Below are positions 1 to 8,074 of a stretch of 64,000 bases of DNA, one piece after another. The stretch's first letter is position 1, and each line of letters begins with the position of its first letter. The stretch comes from Flavobacteriales bacterium (GTDB lineage Bacteria; Bacteroidota; Bacteroidia; Flavobacteriales_F; PHOS-HE28). The translations under genes were made by a program, and so were the position numbers. Location of the stretch: assembly GCA_016719225.1 (NCBI GenBank), contig JADKAN010000001.1, forward strand, positions 558,001-622,000, in the 5' to 3' direction. The notes below the pieces were generated by a model. It ran no database searches and was not told the origin of the DNA. It saw nothing but the letters and a program-made list of their open reading frames with translations.

Positions 1-1542
1 TAGATGTAGGCAGACGGCATCCGGATTCCGGGCACGTTTCAAGCGGAGCACGAGCACCTTGGTATTGCCCGTTAGCCTTCTTTCTATAGTGCGGAAATGT
101 TCTTCCAAGGTGGTGGCACTGCTGAAGAACATCTCGCCTTCAAGTCCGAAGATCAGGATACGGCTGCACTCCGGGTCGTCCGGCATGCGTTCCGCGATCA
201 CGCGGTCCTTGGTGACGGTGAATTCCGAGAGCAGCATGCGCCCCGCGCGTGGCACGGCCAGCAGGAAGGAAAGGAATACACCGATCAAAACGCAGAATTC
301 AATGGAGATGAACACGGCACTGAAGGCAGTGGCCAGCACGATGCCCGCATCGAATTTCGAGGCGCGCAGGTGGTAACGCAAGGCCTTGGGGTCGATCAAC
401 CGAAGGCCGGTGAGGATCAATATGCCCGCCAAACAAGCCTTGGGGATGAACTGCGCATAAGGTGCGAACAACACCACGATCAAGGCAACGGCCCCTGCGG
501 AGAAGATACCGGACCATTGCGTGCGCGCCCCGGCCTGCACGTTGATGGCGCTACGCGTGATCGAACCGGAACCGGGAATGCCCTTGAACAGACCGGCACC
601 CACGTTGGCCAAGCCTTCCGAAAGGCAGATCTGGTTGAGGTCCAATTGCTGGCGTGTTGTGGTGGCAATGCTTTTGGACATCGCAATGGCTTCCAACAAC
701 CCCAGTGTGCCGATGGCCAAGGCGGATGGTGCGAGGTCTTTCAGCAAGCCTTTGTCGAACAGGGGAATGTGAAAAGAAGGCAGCTTAGCAGGAATATGTC
801 CTACCACGGAAATACTCCCTTGGTGGATCCACCACGTGACCCAGGAAACACCGATCACGGTGACCAAGAGCTCGGGGAAGAGTTTCCAGTTCAAGGCCTT
901 TTTCATCTTCCGAAACCCTACTACGAGTGCGATGGAAGCCAGGCCTACCGCCAATGTGGAGGGGTCCACGGTTCCCCCCTGTGTCATGGAGTGCCAAAAG
1001 CGCATGACGAATGGCTCATGCACATCGCCCTTATAGCTCAGGCCAAGCAGGTTCTTGAGCTGGTCCATCACCAGCAGTACCGAAGCGCCTGCGGTGAAAC
1101 CGACCACGACGGAATGCGAGATGTAGCGCGTAAGGTCACCGATGCGGAGGACTGCGATGATCACCTGAAGAACGCCGATCATCAAGGCGAGCACTAGGAC
1201 GGCGTTCACCTTGTCCTCCATCAAGGGGATCATGGCCGTGGCCGAGAGCACCGCGATGGAGATGGCGTTGGTAGGGCCGTTGATCAATTGCCGGCTGCTG
1301 GCGAAGAATGCCCCGATCGCCGTCATCACCACCGCGGTGTACAAGCCGTACTCCGCCGGTACGCCGGCCACCAATGCATACGCTACGGCCTGCGGCACCG
1401 CTACCGCGGCAACGGAAAGTCCGGCCAGCAGATCAGCGCGCGCCACATGCCCGTTGTACTTGCGTAGGCTGTCCAGCGCGGGGAAGTAGCGCCACCACCC
1501 CTGTGGGAATTCATCGATGTTCCGGGCGGAAGCCTGAGCCAT
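1..1542 (-). CDS. SulP-family anion (sulfate/bicarbonate) permease, partial
   Basis: Translation from the ATG at 1542 runs open to the window edge for 514 codons (MAQASARNIDEFPQ...), so the 3' end of the gene lies outside. The N-terminal third has the SulP signature region (a DLLAGLSVAAVAVPQAVAYA stretch) followed by repeated hydrophobic segments typical of the 10-14 helix SulP/SLC26 core. The last part seen (ILIFGLEGEMFFSS, then EEHFRTIERRL) is the start of a cytoplasmic STAS domain. SulP proteins are inner-membrane anion transporters; the substrate (sulfate, bicarbonate or other) cannot be told here. The gene sits downstream, on the same strand, of the tRNA-Leu terminator repeats, which should insulate it. 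The bases before the ATG (TACTTG-CACC-ATG) resemble a shortened -7 box. Confidence 0.93.
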   Translation of the reverse strand, partial: MAQASARNIDEFPQGWWRYFPALDSLRKYNGHVARADLLAGLSVAAVAVPQAVAYALVAGVPAEYGLYTAVVMTAIGAFFASSRQLINGPTNAISIAVLSATAMIPLMEDKVNAVLVLALMIGVLQVIIAVLRIGDLTRYISHSVVVGFTAGASVLLVMDQLKNLLGLSYKGDVHEPFVMRFWHSMTQGGTVDPSTLAVGLASIALVVGFRKMKKALNWKLFPELLVTVIGVSWVTWWIHQGSISVVGHIPAKLPSFHIPLFDKGLLKDLAPSALAIGTLGLLEAIAMSKSIATTTRQQLDLNQICLSEGLANVGAGLFKGIPGSGSITRSAINVQAGARTQWSGIFSAGAVALIVVLFAPYAQFIPKACLAGILILTGLRLIDPKALRYHLRASKFDAGIVLATAFSAVFISIEFCVLIGVFLSFLLAVPRAGRMLLSEFTVTKDRVIAERMPDDPECSRILIFGLEGEMFFSSATTLEEHFRTIERRLTGNTKVLVLRLKRARNPDAVCLHL

Positions 1543-1811
1543 GGTGCAAGTATCGCGATTTCCCGCCGTCGTTTGGTCGGGATGGACGTATATCTGTCAA
1601 AAGACAAGGGCGTTGTACGGGAATGGCAAGCGCGCTGTTGCAGGCATCATGCAAAAAGGATGTCCGCCCTGTTTCAGGAAAGGAAAGGTGCCCGCTTTAA
1701 CATAGGTCATTGAGCTATTTAGAAGCCCAGGACCGGGCTTTCCGCATCTTCACCCAGATGCTGTGCGGAAAAAACTTTCCACCAGTCCTGTTCCACGCTA
1801 GGTGTGGAACG

Positions 1812-1843
1812 AAAAAGGCCTCCACTTTCGCGGAGGCCTTTTT
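1812..1843 (-). terminator. intrinsic terminator in repeat unit A
   Basis: On the minus strand an A5 run, GGCCTCC, a G-U and C-G pair, a GAAA tetraloop, then GGAGGCC and T5. The hairpin is a near-perfect inverted repeat and can work in both directions. It is identical in all three repeat units although the rest of unit A has diverged. Confidence 0.85.
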
Positions 1844-1939
1844 GCACCTTAAGTGCCCAGGACTGGACTTCCCGCATCGTCACTCCGTGCCGTGCGGGAT
1901 AAACTTCTCGCCAGTCCCATTCCACGCTCCCTTGGAACG

Positions 1940-1971
1940 AAAAAGGCCTCCACTTTCGCGGAGGCCTTTTT
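1940..1971 (-). terminator. intrinsic terminator in repeat unit B
   Basis: The same hairpin as in unit A, exactly 128 bases further on: seven GC-rich pairs, a GAAA loop, flanking A5 and T5. Confidence 0.85.
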
Positions 1972-2067
1972 GCACCTTAAGTGCCCAGGACTGGACTTCC
2001 CGCATCGTCACTCCGTGCCGTGCGGGATAAACTTCTCGCCAGTCCCATTCCACGCTCCCTTGGAACG

Positions 2068-2099
2068 AAAAAGGCCTCCACTTTCGCGGAGGCCTTTTT
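2068..2099 (-). terminator. intrinsic terminator just downstream of tRNA-Leu (unit C)
   Basis: It begins about ten bases after the tRNA-Leu 3' end on the minus strand, so it is the proper terminator of the tRNA transcript. Identical to the hairpins of units A and B; read-through would meet two more copies. Confidence 0.9.
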
Positions 2100-2109
2100 G
2101 CACCTTAAG

Positions 2110-2193
2110 TGCCCAGGACTGGACTCGAACCAGCATAGCCTTTCGGCCACACGCCCCTCAAGCGTGCGTGTCTACCAATTTCACCACCTGGGC
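2110..2193 (-). tRNA. tRNA-Leu (anticodon GAG)
   Basis: On the minus strand the gene starts GCCCAGG and ends CCTGGGC plus discriminator A, giving a perfect 7-bp acceptor stem. It has a D arm with TGGTAGACACG, an anticodon stem CACGC/GCGTG around loop TTGAGGG (anticodon GAG at 2157-2159), a long class II variable arm (TGGCCGAAAGGCTA) and a T arm with GGTTCGAGTCC. Length is 84 nt and CCA is not encoded. The GAG anticodon reads CUC/CUU leucine codons. Its 3' end is the source of the tail copies in the tandem repeats downstream. Confidence 0.96.
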
Positions 2194-2202
2194 AAGGGGG
2201 CG

Positions 2203-2210
2203 CAAATATA
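2203..2210 (-). promoter_or_regulatory. -7 box of the tRNA-Leu promoter
   Basis: Minus strand TATATTTG, a full match to the Bacteroidota consensus TAnnTTTG, nine bases before the tRNA 5' end. A T-rich GGTTTTA about 19 bases upstream could be the -33 element. Confidence 0.7.
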
Positions 2211-2236
2211 GAAGTCCGGAGCATTGGTAAAACCCT

Positions 2237-3595
2237 TCATTTTTTCAGCAGCCGGGACACGTACCGTCCACGGTCGGTCAGGACCAACACCGTGTATAGG
2301 CCGGGTGCCGATCCGGCCACGGAAAAATGGTCCGCATCCACCACGTGGGAAACGCGTCTGCCCGCACCGTCCAATACGGTGATCTGCAAGATCCGCGTGT
2401 TTCCTGGCAGTTGCACGTGCACAAGGTCTTCGGCAGGATCCGGGACCAGGGTCATGTTGATCCGATCTGCTTCGGTCGCTGCCAAGCCGGTTGGGCAGAC
2501 CAGCGCATTGATGTGCTCCCAGATCTGGTCGTTCAGCACCGTGGCAACGGGAAGCGGACCGTCGGCAGGGTTGCCAAAACGCACCAACACCATATCCCTG
2601 CTGGGCACTACGTTGATGAGTTGGTCGTTCTTTCCCAAGGCGTTGTAGGCATCAGCCGGTTCGTGGACCATTAGTGGACCTTGAAAGATGAACTGCGTTT
2701 GAGGCAGCATGTAGGTGGGCTGCCCGTTCAGCCACCAGAGGTACCCATAGCTCTGGTTCAAGCTTTGTGAGGGAGAGGTGGCCGCATTGAAATATGCCGT
2801 GTCGTGCAGGAGCGTGTCCGTGTCCCACACCATGCGGTTCAAGGCCAACAGCCCGAAACGTGCCGCGCTGCGCGCCGTGCTGTAGTACACTTTGTTGTAT
2901 CCGTTCGGCAACCATACGCCGTCCATTCCGATCGGGTCGCGTAACCTGTAATTGAAATAGGTGCTGAAGTTCTGGCCTGTGCCATTGGCGACCACGTTAT
3001 GCAGCAACGTGTAGGGTGCATTATGATACGCCCAGCGGTCACCGGCGTCAGCGAGATAGGTCAGACATGCAGGATCAGTGCAGTCATTCTCAGGTACTCC
3101 GTCATCCATGCCGGTGGTCATGGTGAGCTGGTTGCGCACGGTGATCGCAGCCTCCTGCACGGGTGTTTCCTGCGTCCATCCGGCTCCGAGATACGTGGCC
3201 GTAGGCTCGTTGATGTCCAAGTAGCCGTCTTCCTGTGCAAGTCCGACAATGGCGCTTACGAGCGTTTTACCAGCGCTGGCCCAGTACCACGAACTGTCCT
3301 GCGTGAAGGTTCCGTTGTAATGCTCCAACACGATCCGGCCTTGATATAAAAGGATGAAGGCCTTGGTGCCGTTCGTGTCCAAGAAGTCGTACAGCGAGTC
3401 GATGCGGTCAGTGCACCACCCCAGCACGGAGGGGTCCGTGGTTTCCCATGCACTGCCTGCCACATCTGGAGGGAAATAGGACGTTTGGGCGCTGGAGATC
3501 TTCGGTGTGATCAAGGGGCAGGACAGCAGCAATAGAACAAGCAGCCGACAGCTGGTCCAAGTACCCGGGACCGAAGAGGCACTGCTACTCTTCAT
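2237..3595 (-). CDS. secreted serine hydrolase (beta-lactamase/class C fold) with T9SS sorting domain
   Basis: 452 residues. An N-terminal signal peptide (hydrophobic LLVLLLLS, cleavage near SSAQ) precedes a serine beta-lactamase-type fold. The nucleophile motif is S107-A-G-K110 (SxxK) and the second motif is Y190-H-N192 (YxN). The last ~75 residues (LVPDPAEDLVHVQL ... GLYTVLVLTDRG ... SRLLKK) form a type A T9SS C-terminal domain, so the enzyme is probably exported across the outer membrane and anchored or released. Class C-like hydrolases of this kind may be esterases, peptidases or carboxypeptidases; the substrate is unknown. Its start overlaps the end of the upstream cytochrome-like gene by 11 bp, suggesting co-transcription. 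Confidence 0.88.
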   Translation of the reverse strand: MKSSSASSVPGTWTSCRLLVLLLLSCPLITPKISSAQTSYFPPDVAGSAWETTDPSVLGWCTDRIDSLYDFLDTNGTKAFILLYQGRIVLEHYNGTFTQDSSWYWASAGKTLVSAIVGLAQEDGYLDINEPTATYLGAGWTQETPVQEAAITVRNQLTMTTGMDDGVPENDCTDPACLTYLADAGDRWAYHNAPYTLLHNVVANGTGQNFSTYFNYRLRDPIGMDGVWLPNGYNKVYYSTARSAARFGLLALNRMVWDTDTLLHDTAYFNAATSPSQSLNQSYGYLWWLNGQPTYMLPQTQFIFQGPLMVHEPADAYNALGKNDQLINVVPSRDMVLVRFGNPADGPLPVATVLNDQIWEHINALVCPTGLAATEADRINMTLVPDPAEDLVHVQLPGNTRILQITVLDGAGRRVSHVVDADHFSVAGSAPGLYTVLVLTDRGRYVSRLLKK

Positions 3596-4079
3596 TTTCC
3601 GGTATCGTCAACTTCTTGATCCGCACCAGTGGACCTGGGCACATTTGGCCATGGCAGGCCGCGCAAGTTTGCACCAGAGCGTTGAATACTTCCGTACGTT
3701 CGGACGTGGGTGAGGTGTATAAGGCATCCAGCTGGTTAAGCCATGCTTGCGCATAAGGATCGAAGGTGCTATGATCCACCATCCCCGGCGTGCTTTCCGC
3801 GGTCATGATGGCCTTGAACCGCTTCGGGTATTCCGGCAGATCCTTTCCAGCAGCCAAGTGTTTACCCGTGGAATCCGCGTAGGCGGTCATGTCGCGCATG
3901 AGCAGCGCCAGTTGGCTGGTGGGCGGGGGCTGGCCTTTTACCACACGGGCCGGTTCCGCGTGAGTGGGAGCAGGGTCGACTTGTGCCATGCGGCTTGAAC
4001 AGGCAGGCAGGAGGATGGCAGCTAGTGCCATCGCGATGTAGTGACGGAGCTTAAGCGGGGAGGGTTGGTGATGACCCAT
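3585..4079 (-). CDS. cytochrome c'-like haem lipoprotein
   Basis: 164 residues from the ATG at 4079. This start is preferred to an upstream in-frame ATG at 4133 because it gives a clean lipoprotein signal (positive N-terminus, hydrophobic AMALAAILL, lipobox LPAC with Cys27). A single haem-binding motif C139-A-A-C-H143 lies close to the C-terminus, as in class II cytochromes c (c'/c556), where it caps a four-helix bundle. The middle is mostly helical and family length (~130 mature residues) fits. It is predicted to be anchored in a membrane facing the periplasm and to act in electron transfer or gas binding. It overlaps the next gene by 11 bp. The cytochrome c' assignment rests on motif position and length only. 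Confidence 0.75.
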   Translation of the reverse strand: MGHHQPSPLKLRHYIAMALAAILLPACSSRMAQVDPAPTHAEPARVVKGQPPPTSQLALLMRDMTAYADSTGKHLAAGKDLPEYPKRFKAIMTAESTPGMVDHSTFDPYAQAWLNQLDALYTSPTSERTEVFNALVQTCAACHGQMCPGPLVRIKKLTIPENEE

Positions 4080-4162
4080 GTTTCGTTGTTTTTTGTTCAA
4101 CTTGGCCTGCCAAGCTGGCCGGAAGTTTATCACGGCCCAAAGTTCGCGTATCCGGCCCCAAA

Positions 4163-4927
4163 ATGCACCGATCCGATCCTCAACCCATCGACCACGATCG
4201 GCGCAGGCTGTTCACTGCGTTGCTACCACCCACTATGGCGGTAGCGCTGATGTGGATCGTACTGGCATTTGATCTGGTGTACCATTTGGATCTTTCGCGC
4301 TTTGGAATTCTGCCACGCACGCTGATCGGCCTGCGTGGTATAGTGCTGGCCCCCTTCCTGCATGCGGGTGTGGACCACTTGCTCAGTAACACCGTTCCCT
4401 TGTTGGTCCTGGGCTGGTTCACGGTTTACTTCTACCCGAAAGCGAGCGGTAGGGTGGTGCTAGTGAGTTGGTTGGCCACGGGCCTCTGGGTTTGGGTGGT
4501 CGGCAGGGACAGCCATCACATCGGTGCTAGCGGCGTGGTGTATGCTTTGGCCGGTTTCGTTTTCTTCAGCGGCCTTTTCCGCAGGCGCATCGCTTTGATG
4601 GCCGTCTCGTTGATCGTGGTATTCCTGTACGGAAGTATGTGGTGGGGCATGCTGCCGCTGCAGCCAAGTGTGAGTTGGGAAAGCCATCTCTTCGGCGGCG
4701 TGGTGGGCAGCGTGATGGCGTGGCTCTATCGGAGAATTCCTCCTGCACACGTGCCGCCGCCGCGCATTTATGATGATGAGGACGACGAGCTCGATGGTCA
4801 AGATCCACCGATCGCCTACCAAGATCCCGGCGACGTGCAAAGTCCCACACCGGATCTCGGCCCGCGACTTCCGCCGGACCCCATGTACGATCCCTCGCGC
4901 ACCAGCAGCACATATCCGTGGGGGTAG
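4163..4927 (+). CDS. rhomboid-family intramembrane serine protease
   Basis: 254 residues with about six hydrophobic helices followed by a ~65-residue soluble Pro/Asp-rich tail (PPPRIYDDEDDELDG...). Rhomboid signatures are complete: H72-LLS-N76 in the second helix, the nucleophile motif G121-A-S123-G and the catalytic His175 in WESHLFGG. The family cleaves transmembrane substrates within the inner membrane. It is divergent from the cytochrome/serine hydrolase pair, with a short shared upstream region. A later in-frame ATG at 4235 would remove a charged leader; I keep 4163 because the leader is compatible with a cytoplasmic N-terminus. The target is unknown. Confidence 0.9.
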   Translation: MHRSDPQPIDHDRRRLFTALLPPTMAVALMWIVLAFDLVYHLDLSRFGILPRTLIGLRGIVLAPFLHAGVDHLLSNTVPLLVLGWFTVYFYPKASGRVVLVSWLATGLWVWVVGRDSHHIGASGVVYALAGFVFFSGLFRRRIALMAVSLIVVFLYGSMWWGMLPLQPSVSWESHLFGGVVGSVMAWLYRRIPPAHVPPPRIYDDEDDELDGQDPPIAYQDPGDVQSPTPDLGPRLPPDPMYDPSRTSSTYPWG

Positions 4928-5108
4928 TGGTAACGGCTATGGGCAGTGCGAGGCGGCGGCGTGTTAAGCGTTCGACCTATTGCCAAGAATGCATTGATGC
5001 ATTTTCCAAGCATATCATCGGTCAGCAACCTGCATTTCTCAGCAGCCGGCGCCTCCGCTGCTCAGCAGCCAATAGATCGTCCTCCGTGCCTCCGTGGTGA
5101 AAACACCT

Positions 5109-8039
5109 TTACTCGCACTCGATCAACAGCTCGTCCGCGAAGATGAACGACGGATCGCCTTTTCCGGGGTGCCAATCCGGGCACGGACCAGGGTTCTTCG
5201 CGATCACCTTGATGTACCGGGCATGCTTATTCAACAGTTCCGTCATCATGTCCATTGTCTGGGAGCCGCCGGAGTCGCGGGGCACGGTATTCTCCACAGT
5301 GGCACTGCTCCAAGTGCGACCATTCGTACTCCATGCGAACTTCACGCTTTGCGGGTACCAGATCCACGACCATGCGTCCTGCAGTACGCCAAGCCCCAAT
5401 CGCTTCAGCACCTTTACGCTGCCGAGGTCGACGGTGGCCAGCACATCCTCACCCAAGAAGCCCTGCCAACCTCCTACCCGGAAGTCCCGGGTTCCCCGCA
5501 CACCATCGATCAGTGCGATCTCCCCGGCGGCGGGGTATTGCGCGCTCCATTGGCTCTCCACGGTGATGGTACGCGCTGGATCAAGCCAAGCGTAATGTGC
5601 CGTGATGAGAGGACTTGAGGAACCTCCATTAACGGCAACGGCTTTCACGAAAGCGGTGGTGTCAACCGTGAAAGGTGCCTTGTAGAGGGTGCTGTTCTGT
5701 GTAGGCTTGCTGCCGTCCACCGAATAGAAGATGCTATCGCTGGGCTGCAACGTTCCCAACGTTATTACCATCGGTCCGGTGAACGCCTCTGCCGGTGCCG
5801 TGATCACGGGTGAGCTCGGGAGATACGTGCGGTCAGCGTCCTGTTCGTTTGCACCTTCGAGTGATGGCCGGTTCATGGAGGCTGTCGGTCTGTCGCTTGG
5901 CCGCCATTCGCTGGTGAGGTTCAATTTCAGGTCCATCCCTTTCATCAAGGTGGAGTAGGGGATGTGCTCTACAAGTCCTTTCACGCCGTTCAGCTCCGTG
6001 GAGCCGATCACACGCGCGCCATTCCGATCTTCCGTGGAGCGGACCTTCACCTCATTCCCATTGGGCAGGTGGATCCGGTAGGCGTGGAACAACGGAGAGT
6101 GCAGTTCAAAGCGCGGGTCTCCGGGGGCGATCTGGTAAAGGCCCAAAGCACCCATTACGTACCAAGCGCTCATCTGTCCGCAGTCCTCATTCCCGCTAAG
6201 GCCGTCAGGGGCGTCGTGGTAAAGCTCGTTCAGGATGCGGTCAACCACGCGCTGTGCTTTGTCCGGCCGGCCCACCCGGTCATACATCCAAGCCATGGCG
6301 TGGCTGGGTTCATTGCCATGTGCGTATTGGCCGATCAAGCCCGTGATGTCGCTCTGGTCGCGACCGTGCGTTTGGTCCTTGGCGCTGAATAACTCGTCCA
6401 AGCGCTGCTCAACACCGCCGTGCCCTGTTTTTTTCAATGCGCTTTCCAAGCCATCCACATCCTGCGGAACGAAGGTGCTATACTGCCAAGCGTTCGCCTC
6501 GGTGTAGTCGAAGTTCACTTCGAACGGGTCGAACGGGCCTTTGAAGCCGCCGTTGTAGCGGGCACGGAAAAAGCCGGATACGGGGTCGAACACGTTCCGC
6601 CAATTGCTGGCCCGGCCGAAGAACACGGTGGCCAAGCTGTCCTTTCCCATGGCCTCTGCCATCGTAGCGATGCACCAGTCATCGTAGGCGTATTCCAGCG
6701 TGCGGCTCACACTCTCGCTCTGGTCCTCGCTGCTGATGTAGCCTTTGGCGCGCAGGGCGTTGAGGCCGGTCTCGTCGCGATCCGCGCTCGAGACCATCGC
6801 ATTCATCGCCAGCTCGGCATCGAAGCCTCGGATGCCCTTCATAAACGCGTCGGCGATCACGCTTACACTGTGGTAGCCGATCATGCAATCCGTTTCATTT
6901 CCCCACAATTCCCACACGGGCAATCGACCGGTCTGCGAGTAGATGTTCAGGAAGGTCTTAATGAAGTCCACCGTGCGGTCCGGCTCAAGGATGGTGAACA
7001 GCGGGTGTTCGGCGCGGAAGGTGTCCCACAAGCTGAAGACCGTGTACACGTCGTGATCCGCAACATGCACGTTGCCGTCGTTGCCGCGGTACTTACGGTC
7101 CACATCGTTGAACAGGTAGGGGACGAGCAGGCTGTGGTAGAGCGCTGTGTAGAAGATGCGCTGCTGTTCGCGCGTGCCGCCTTGCACCTCAATGCGGCCC
7201 AGTTCTTTATTCCATGCGGCCTCGGCATTCTTCTTCACGCCATCAAAGTCCCATCCGCTTATCTCGGTGTCCAGATTCTTCCGCGCACCCTCGATACTCA
7301 CCGCGCTGATCCCCACTTTCACCAGCGTCTCCTTGCCATCACCTAATTGGAGAACGGCCTTGGAGCTGTCGGAAAGGTCCTTGATCAGCGTTACGTTCTC
7401 GCTGAAACGTATGCAGTAGAACAGGCGTTGGTCGCGTGCCCAGCCACTGCTTCGGCGTTCCCCGCAGATCTCCTGCGGTCCGGTCTGCTGGATGGAGCTT
7501 CGCGTCAACCGGTCGCGGTGCCGAAGGTCCAGTACGAACGCTCGTTCCTGTGGCTTCGCGAATCGGTACCGGTGCATGCCCACACGGGCGGTGGTCGTAA
7601 GTTCTGCCTCCACGTCCGGGTCGTCCAGATGTACCTTGTAGTAACCCGCATGAGCCTCTTCGCGCTGGTGCGAAAAATGAGAACGATATTCCTCGGGCTT
7701 CGTAGTGGGACCGCCGCTCAGTGGCATCAAGAGCACATCGCAAAGGTCCGAGACCCCGGTGCCACTAAGGTGCGTATGGCTGAATCCGTAGATCAGGCTG
7801 TCGCTGTAGTGGTATCCGCCGCAGCCGTCCCATTCCTGCGGATCGGTGCGGGTGTCCGGGCTCAGCTGCACCATGCCGAAGGGAACACAAGCCCCGGGGA
7901 ACGTGTGGCCGTGGCCACCGGTTCCGACGAACGGGTTCACCAATTCCGTGGCATAGTTCTTCGCCCAGGTGGTGGTGTCCTGAGCGTGGAGAACCGTCGG
8001 AAGGATCAAAAACGACGAAAGAAGCAGCCGGTAGCGCAT
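5109..8039 (-). CDS. GH92 family alpha-1,2-mannosidase with C-terminal chitobiase-type and discoidin-like domains
   Basis: 976 residues from the ATG at 8039, chosen because it starts a signal peptide (MRYRLLLSSFLILPTVLHAQ). A GTG at 8078 would overlap the ROK stop by four bases but puts 13 residues before the signal. GH92 signatures are clear: NPFVGTGGHGHTFPGA near the N-terminus, SHTHLSGTG, and GNEDCGQMSAWYVMGALGLY. These calcium-dependent exo-mannosidases trim alpha-mannose from N-glycans or mannans. The last ~230 residues hold a chitobiase C-terminal-like module (VFYSVDG-type, YKAPFTVDTTAFVKAVA) and an F5/8 type C (discoidin-like) sugar-binding module. The predicted location is periplasmic or outer membrane. 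It is last in the MFS-ROK-GH92 gene run. Confidence 0.93.
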   Translation of the reverse strand: MRYRLLLSSFLILPTVLHAQDTTTWAKNYATELVNPFVGTGGHGHTFPGACVPFGMVQLSPDTRTDPQEWDGCGGYHYSDSLIYGFSHTHLSGTGVSDLCDVLLMPLSGGPTTKPEEYRSHFSHQREEAHAGYYKVHLDDPDVEAELTTTARVGMHRYRFAKPQERAFVLDLRHRDRLTRSSIQQTGPQEICGERRSSGWARDQRLFYCIRFSENVTLIKDLSDSSKAVLQLGDGKETLVKVGISAVSIEGARKNLDTEISGWDFDGVKKNAEAAWNKELGRIEVQGGTREQQRIFYTALYHSLLVPYLFNDVDRKYRGNDGNVHVADHDVYTVFSLWDTFRAEHPLFTILEPDRTVDFIKTFLNIYSQTGRLPVWELWGNETDCMIGYHSVSVIADAFMKGIRGFDAELAMNAMVSSADRDETGLNALRAKGYISSEDQSESVSRTLEYAYDDWCIATMAEAMGKDSLATVFFGRASNWRNVFDPVSGFFRARYNGGFKGPFDPFEVNFDYTEANAWQYSTFVPQDVDGLESALKKTGHGGVEQRLDELFSAKDQTHGRDQSDITGLIGQYAHGNEPSHAMAWMYDRVGRPDKAQRVVDRILNELYHDAPDGLSGNEDCGQMSAWYVMGALGLYQIAPGDPRFELHSPLFHAYRIHLPNGNEVKVRSTEDRNGARVIGSTELNGVKGLVEHIPYSTLMKGMDLKLNLTSEWRPSDRPTASMNRPSLEGANEQDADRTYLPSSPVITAPAEAFTGPMVITLGTLQPSDSIFYSVDGSKPTQNSTLYKAPFTVDTTAFVKAVAVNGGSSSPLITAHYAWLDPARTITVESQWSAQYPAAGEIALIDGVRGTRDFRVGGWQGFLGEDVLATVDLGSVKVLKRLGLGVLQDAWSWIWYPQSVKFAWSTNGRTWSSATVENTVPRDSGGSQTMDMMTELLNKHARYIKVIAKNPGPCPDWHPGKGDPSFIFADELLIECE

Positions 8040-8074
8040 TGGCCGAAAATACGGGTTCGGATCTTCCCCTTGGT

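Larger units (their letters stand above)
1723..2108 (-). repeat. three tandem 128-130 bp units, each with a tRNA-Leu 3' tail copy and a terminator
   Basis: Units lie at 1723-1852 (A), 1853-1980 (B) and 1981-2108 (C). B and C are identical by eye. A keeps the terminator part exactly but differs elsewhere and has a 2-base length change. Each unit has, at its low-coordinate edge, a copy of the last ~16 bases of the adjacent tRNA-Leu gene (gcccaggactggact on the plus strand; degenerate in A). On the transcribed minus strand each unit reads: terminator, a short hairpin with TTCCA/TGGAA arms, a spacer, a hairpin with TCCCGCA/TGCGGGA arms, and then the tRNA tail again. The layout resembles the tandem repeats behind E. 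coli tyrT (rtT RNA). A processed small RNA is an inference. Confidence 0.9.

Noticed and set aside
97..1197. 366-codon plus-strand frame
   Set aside because: Antisense shadow of the SulP gene with no motif of its own.
1710..2230. Open frames over the tRNA-Leu repeats (as a small repeat protein)
   Set aside because: The 128-bp period is not a multiple of three, so the frame shifts at each unit; the frames run into the antisense of the tRNA. Chance ORFs.
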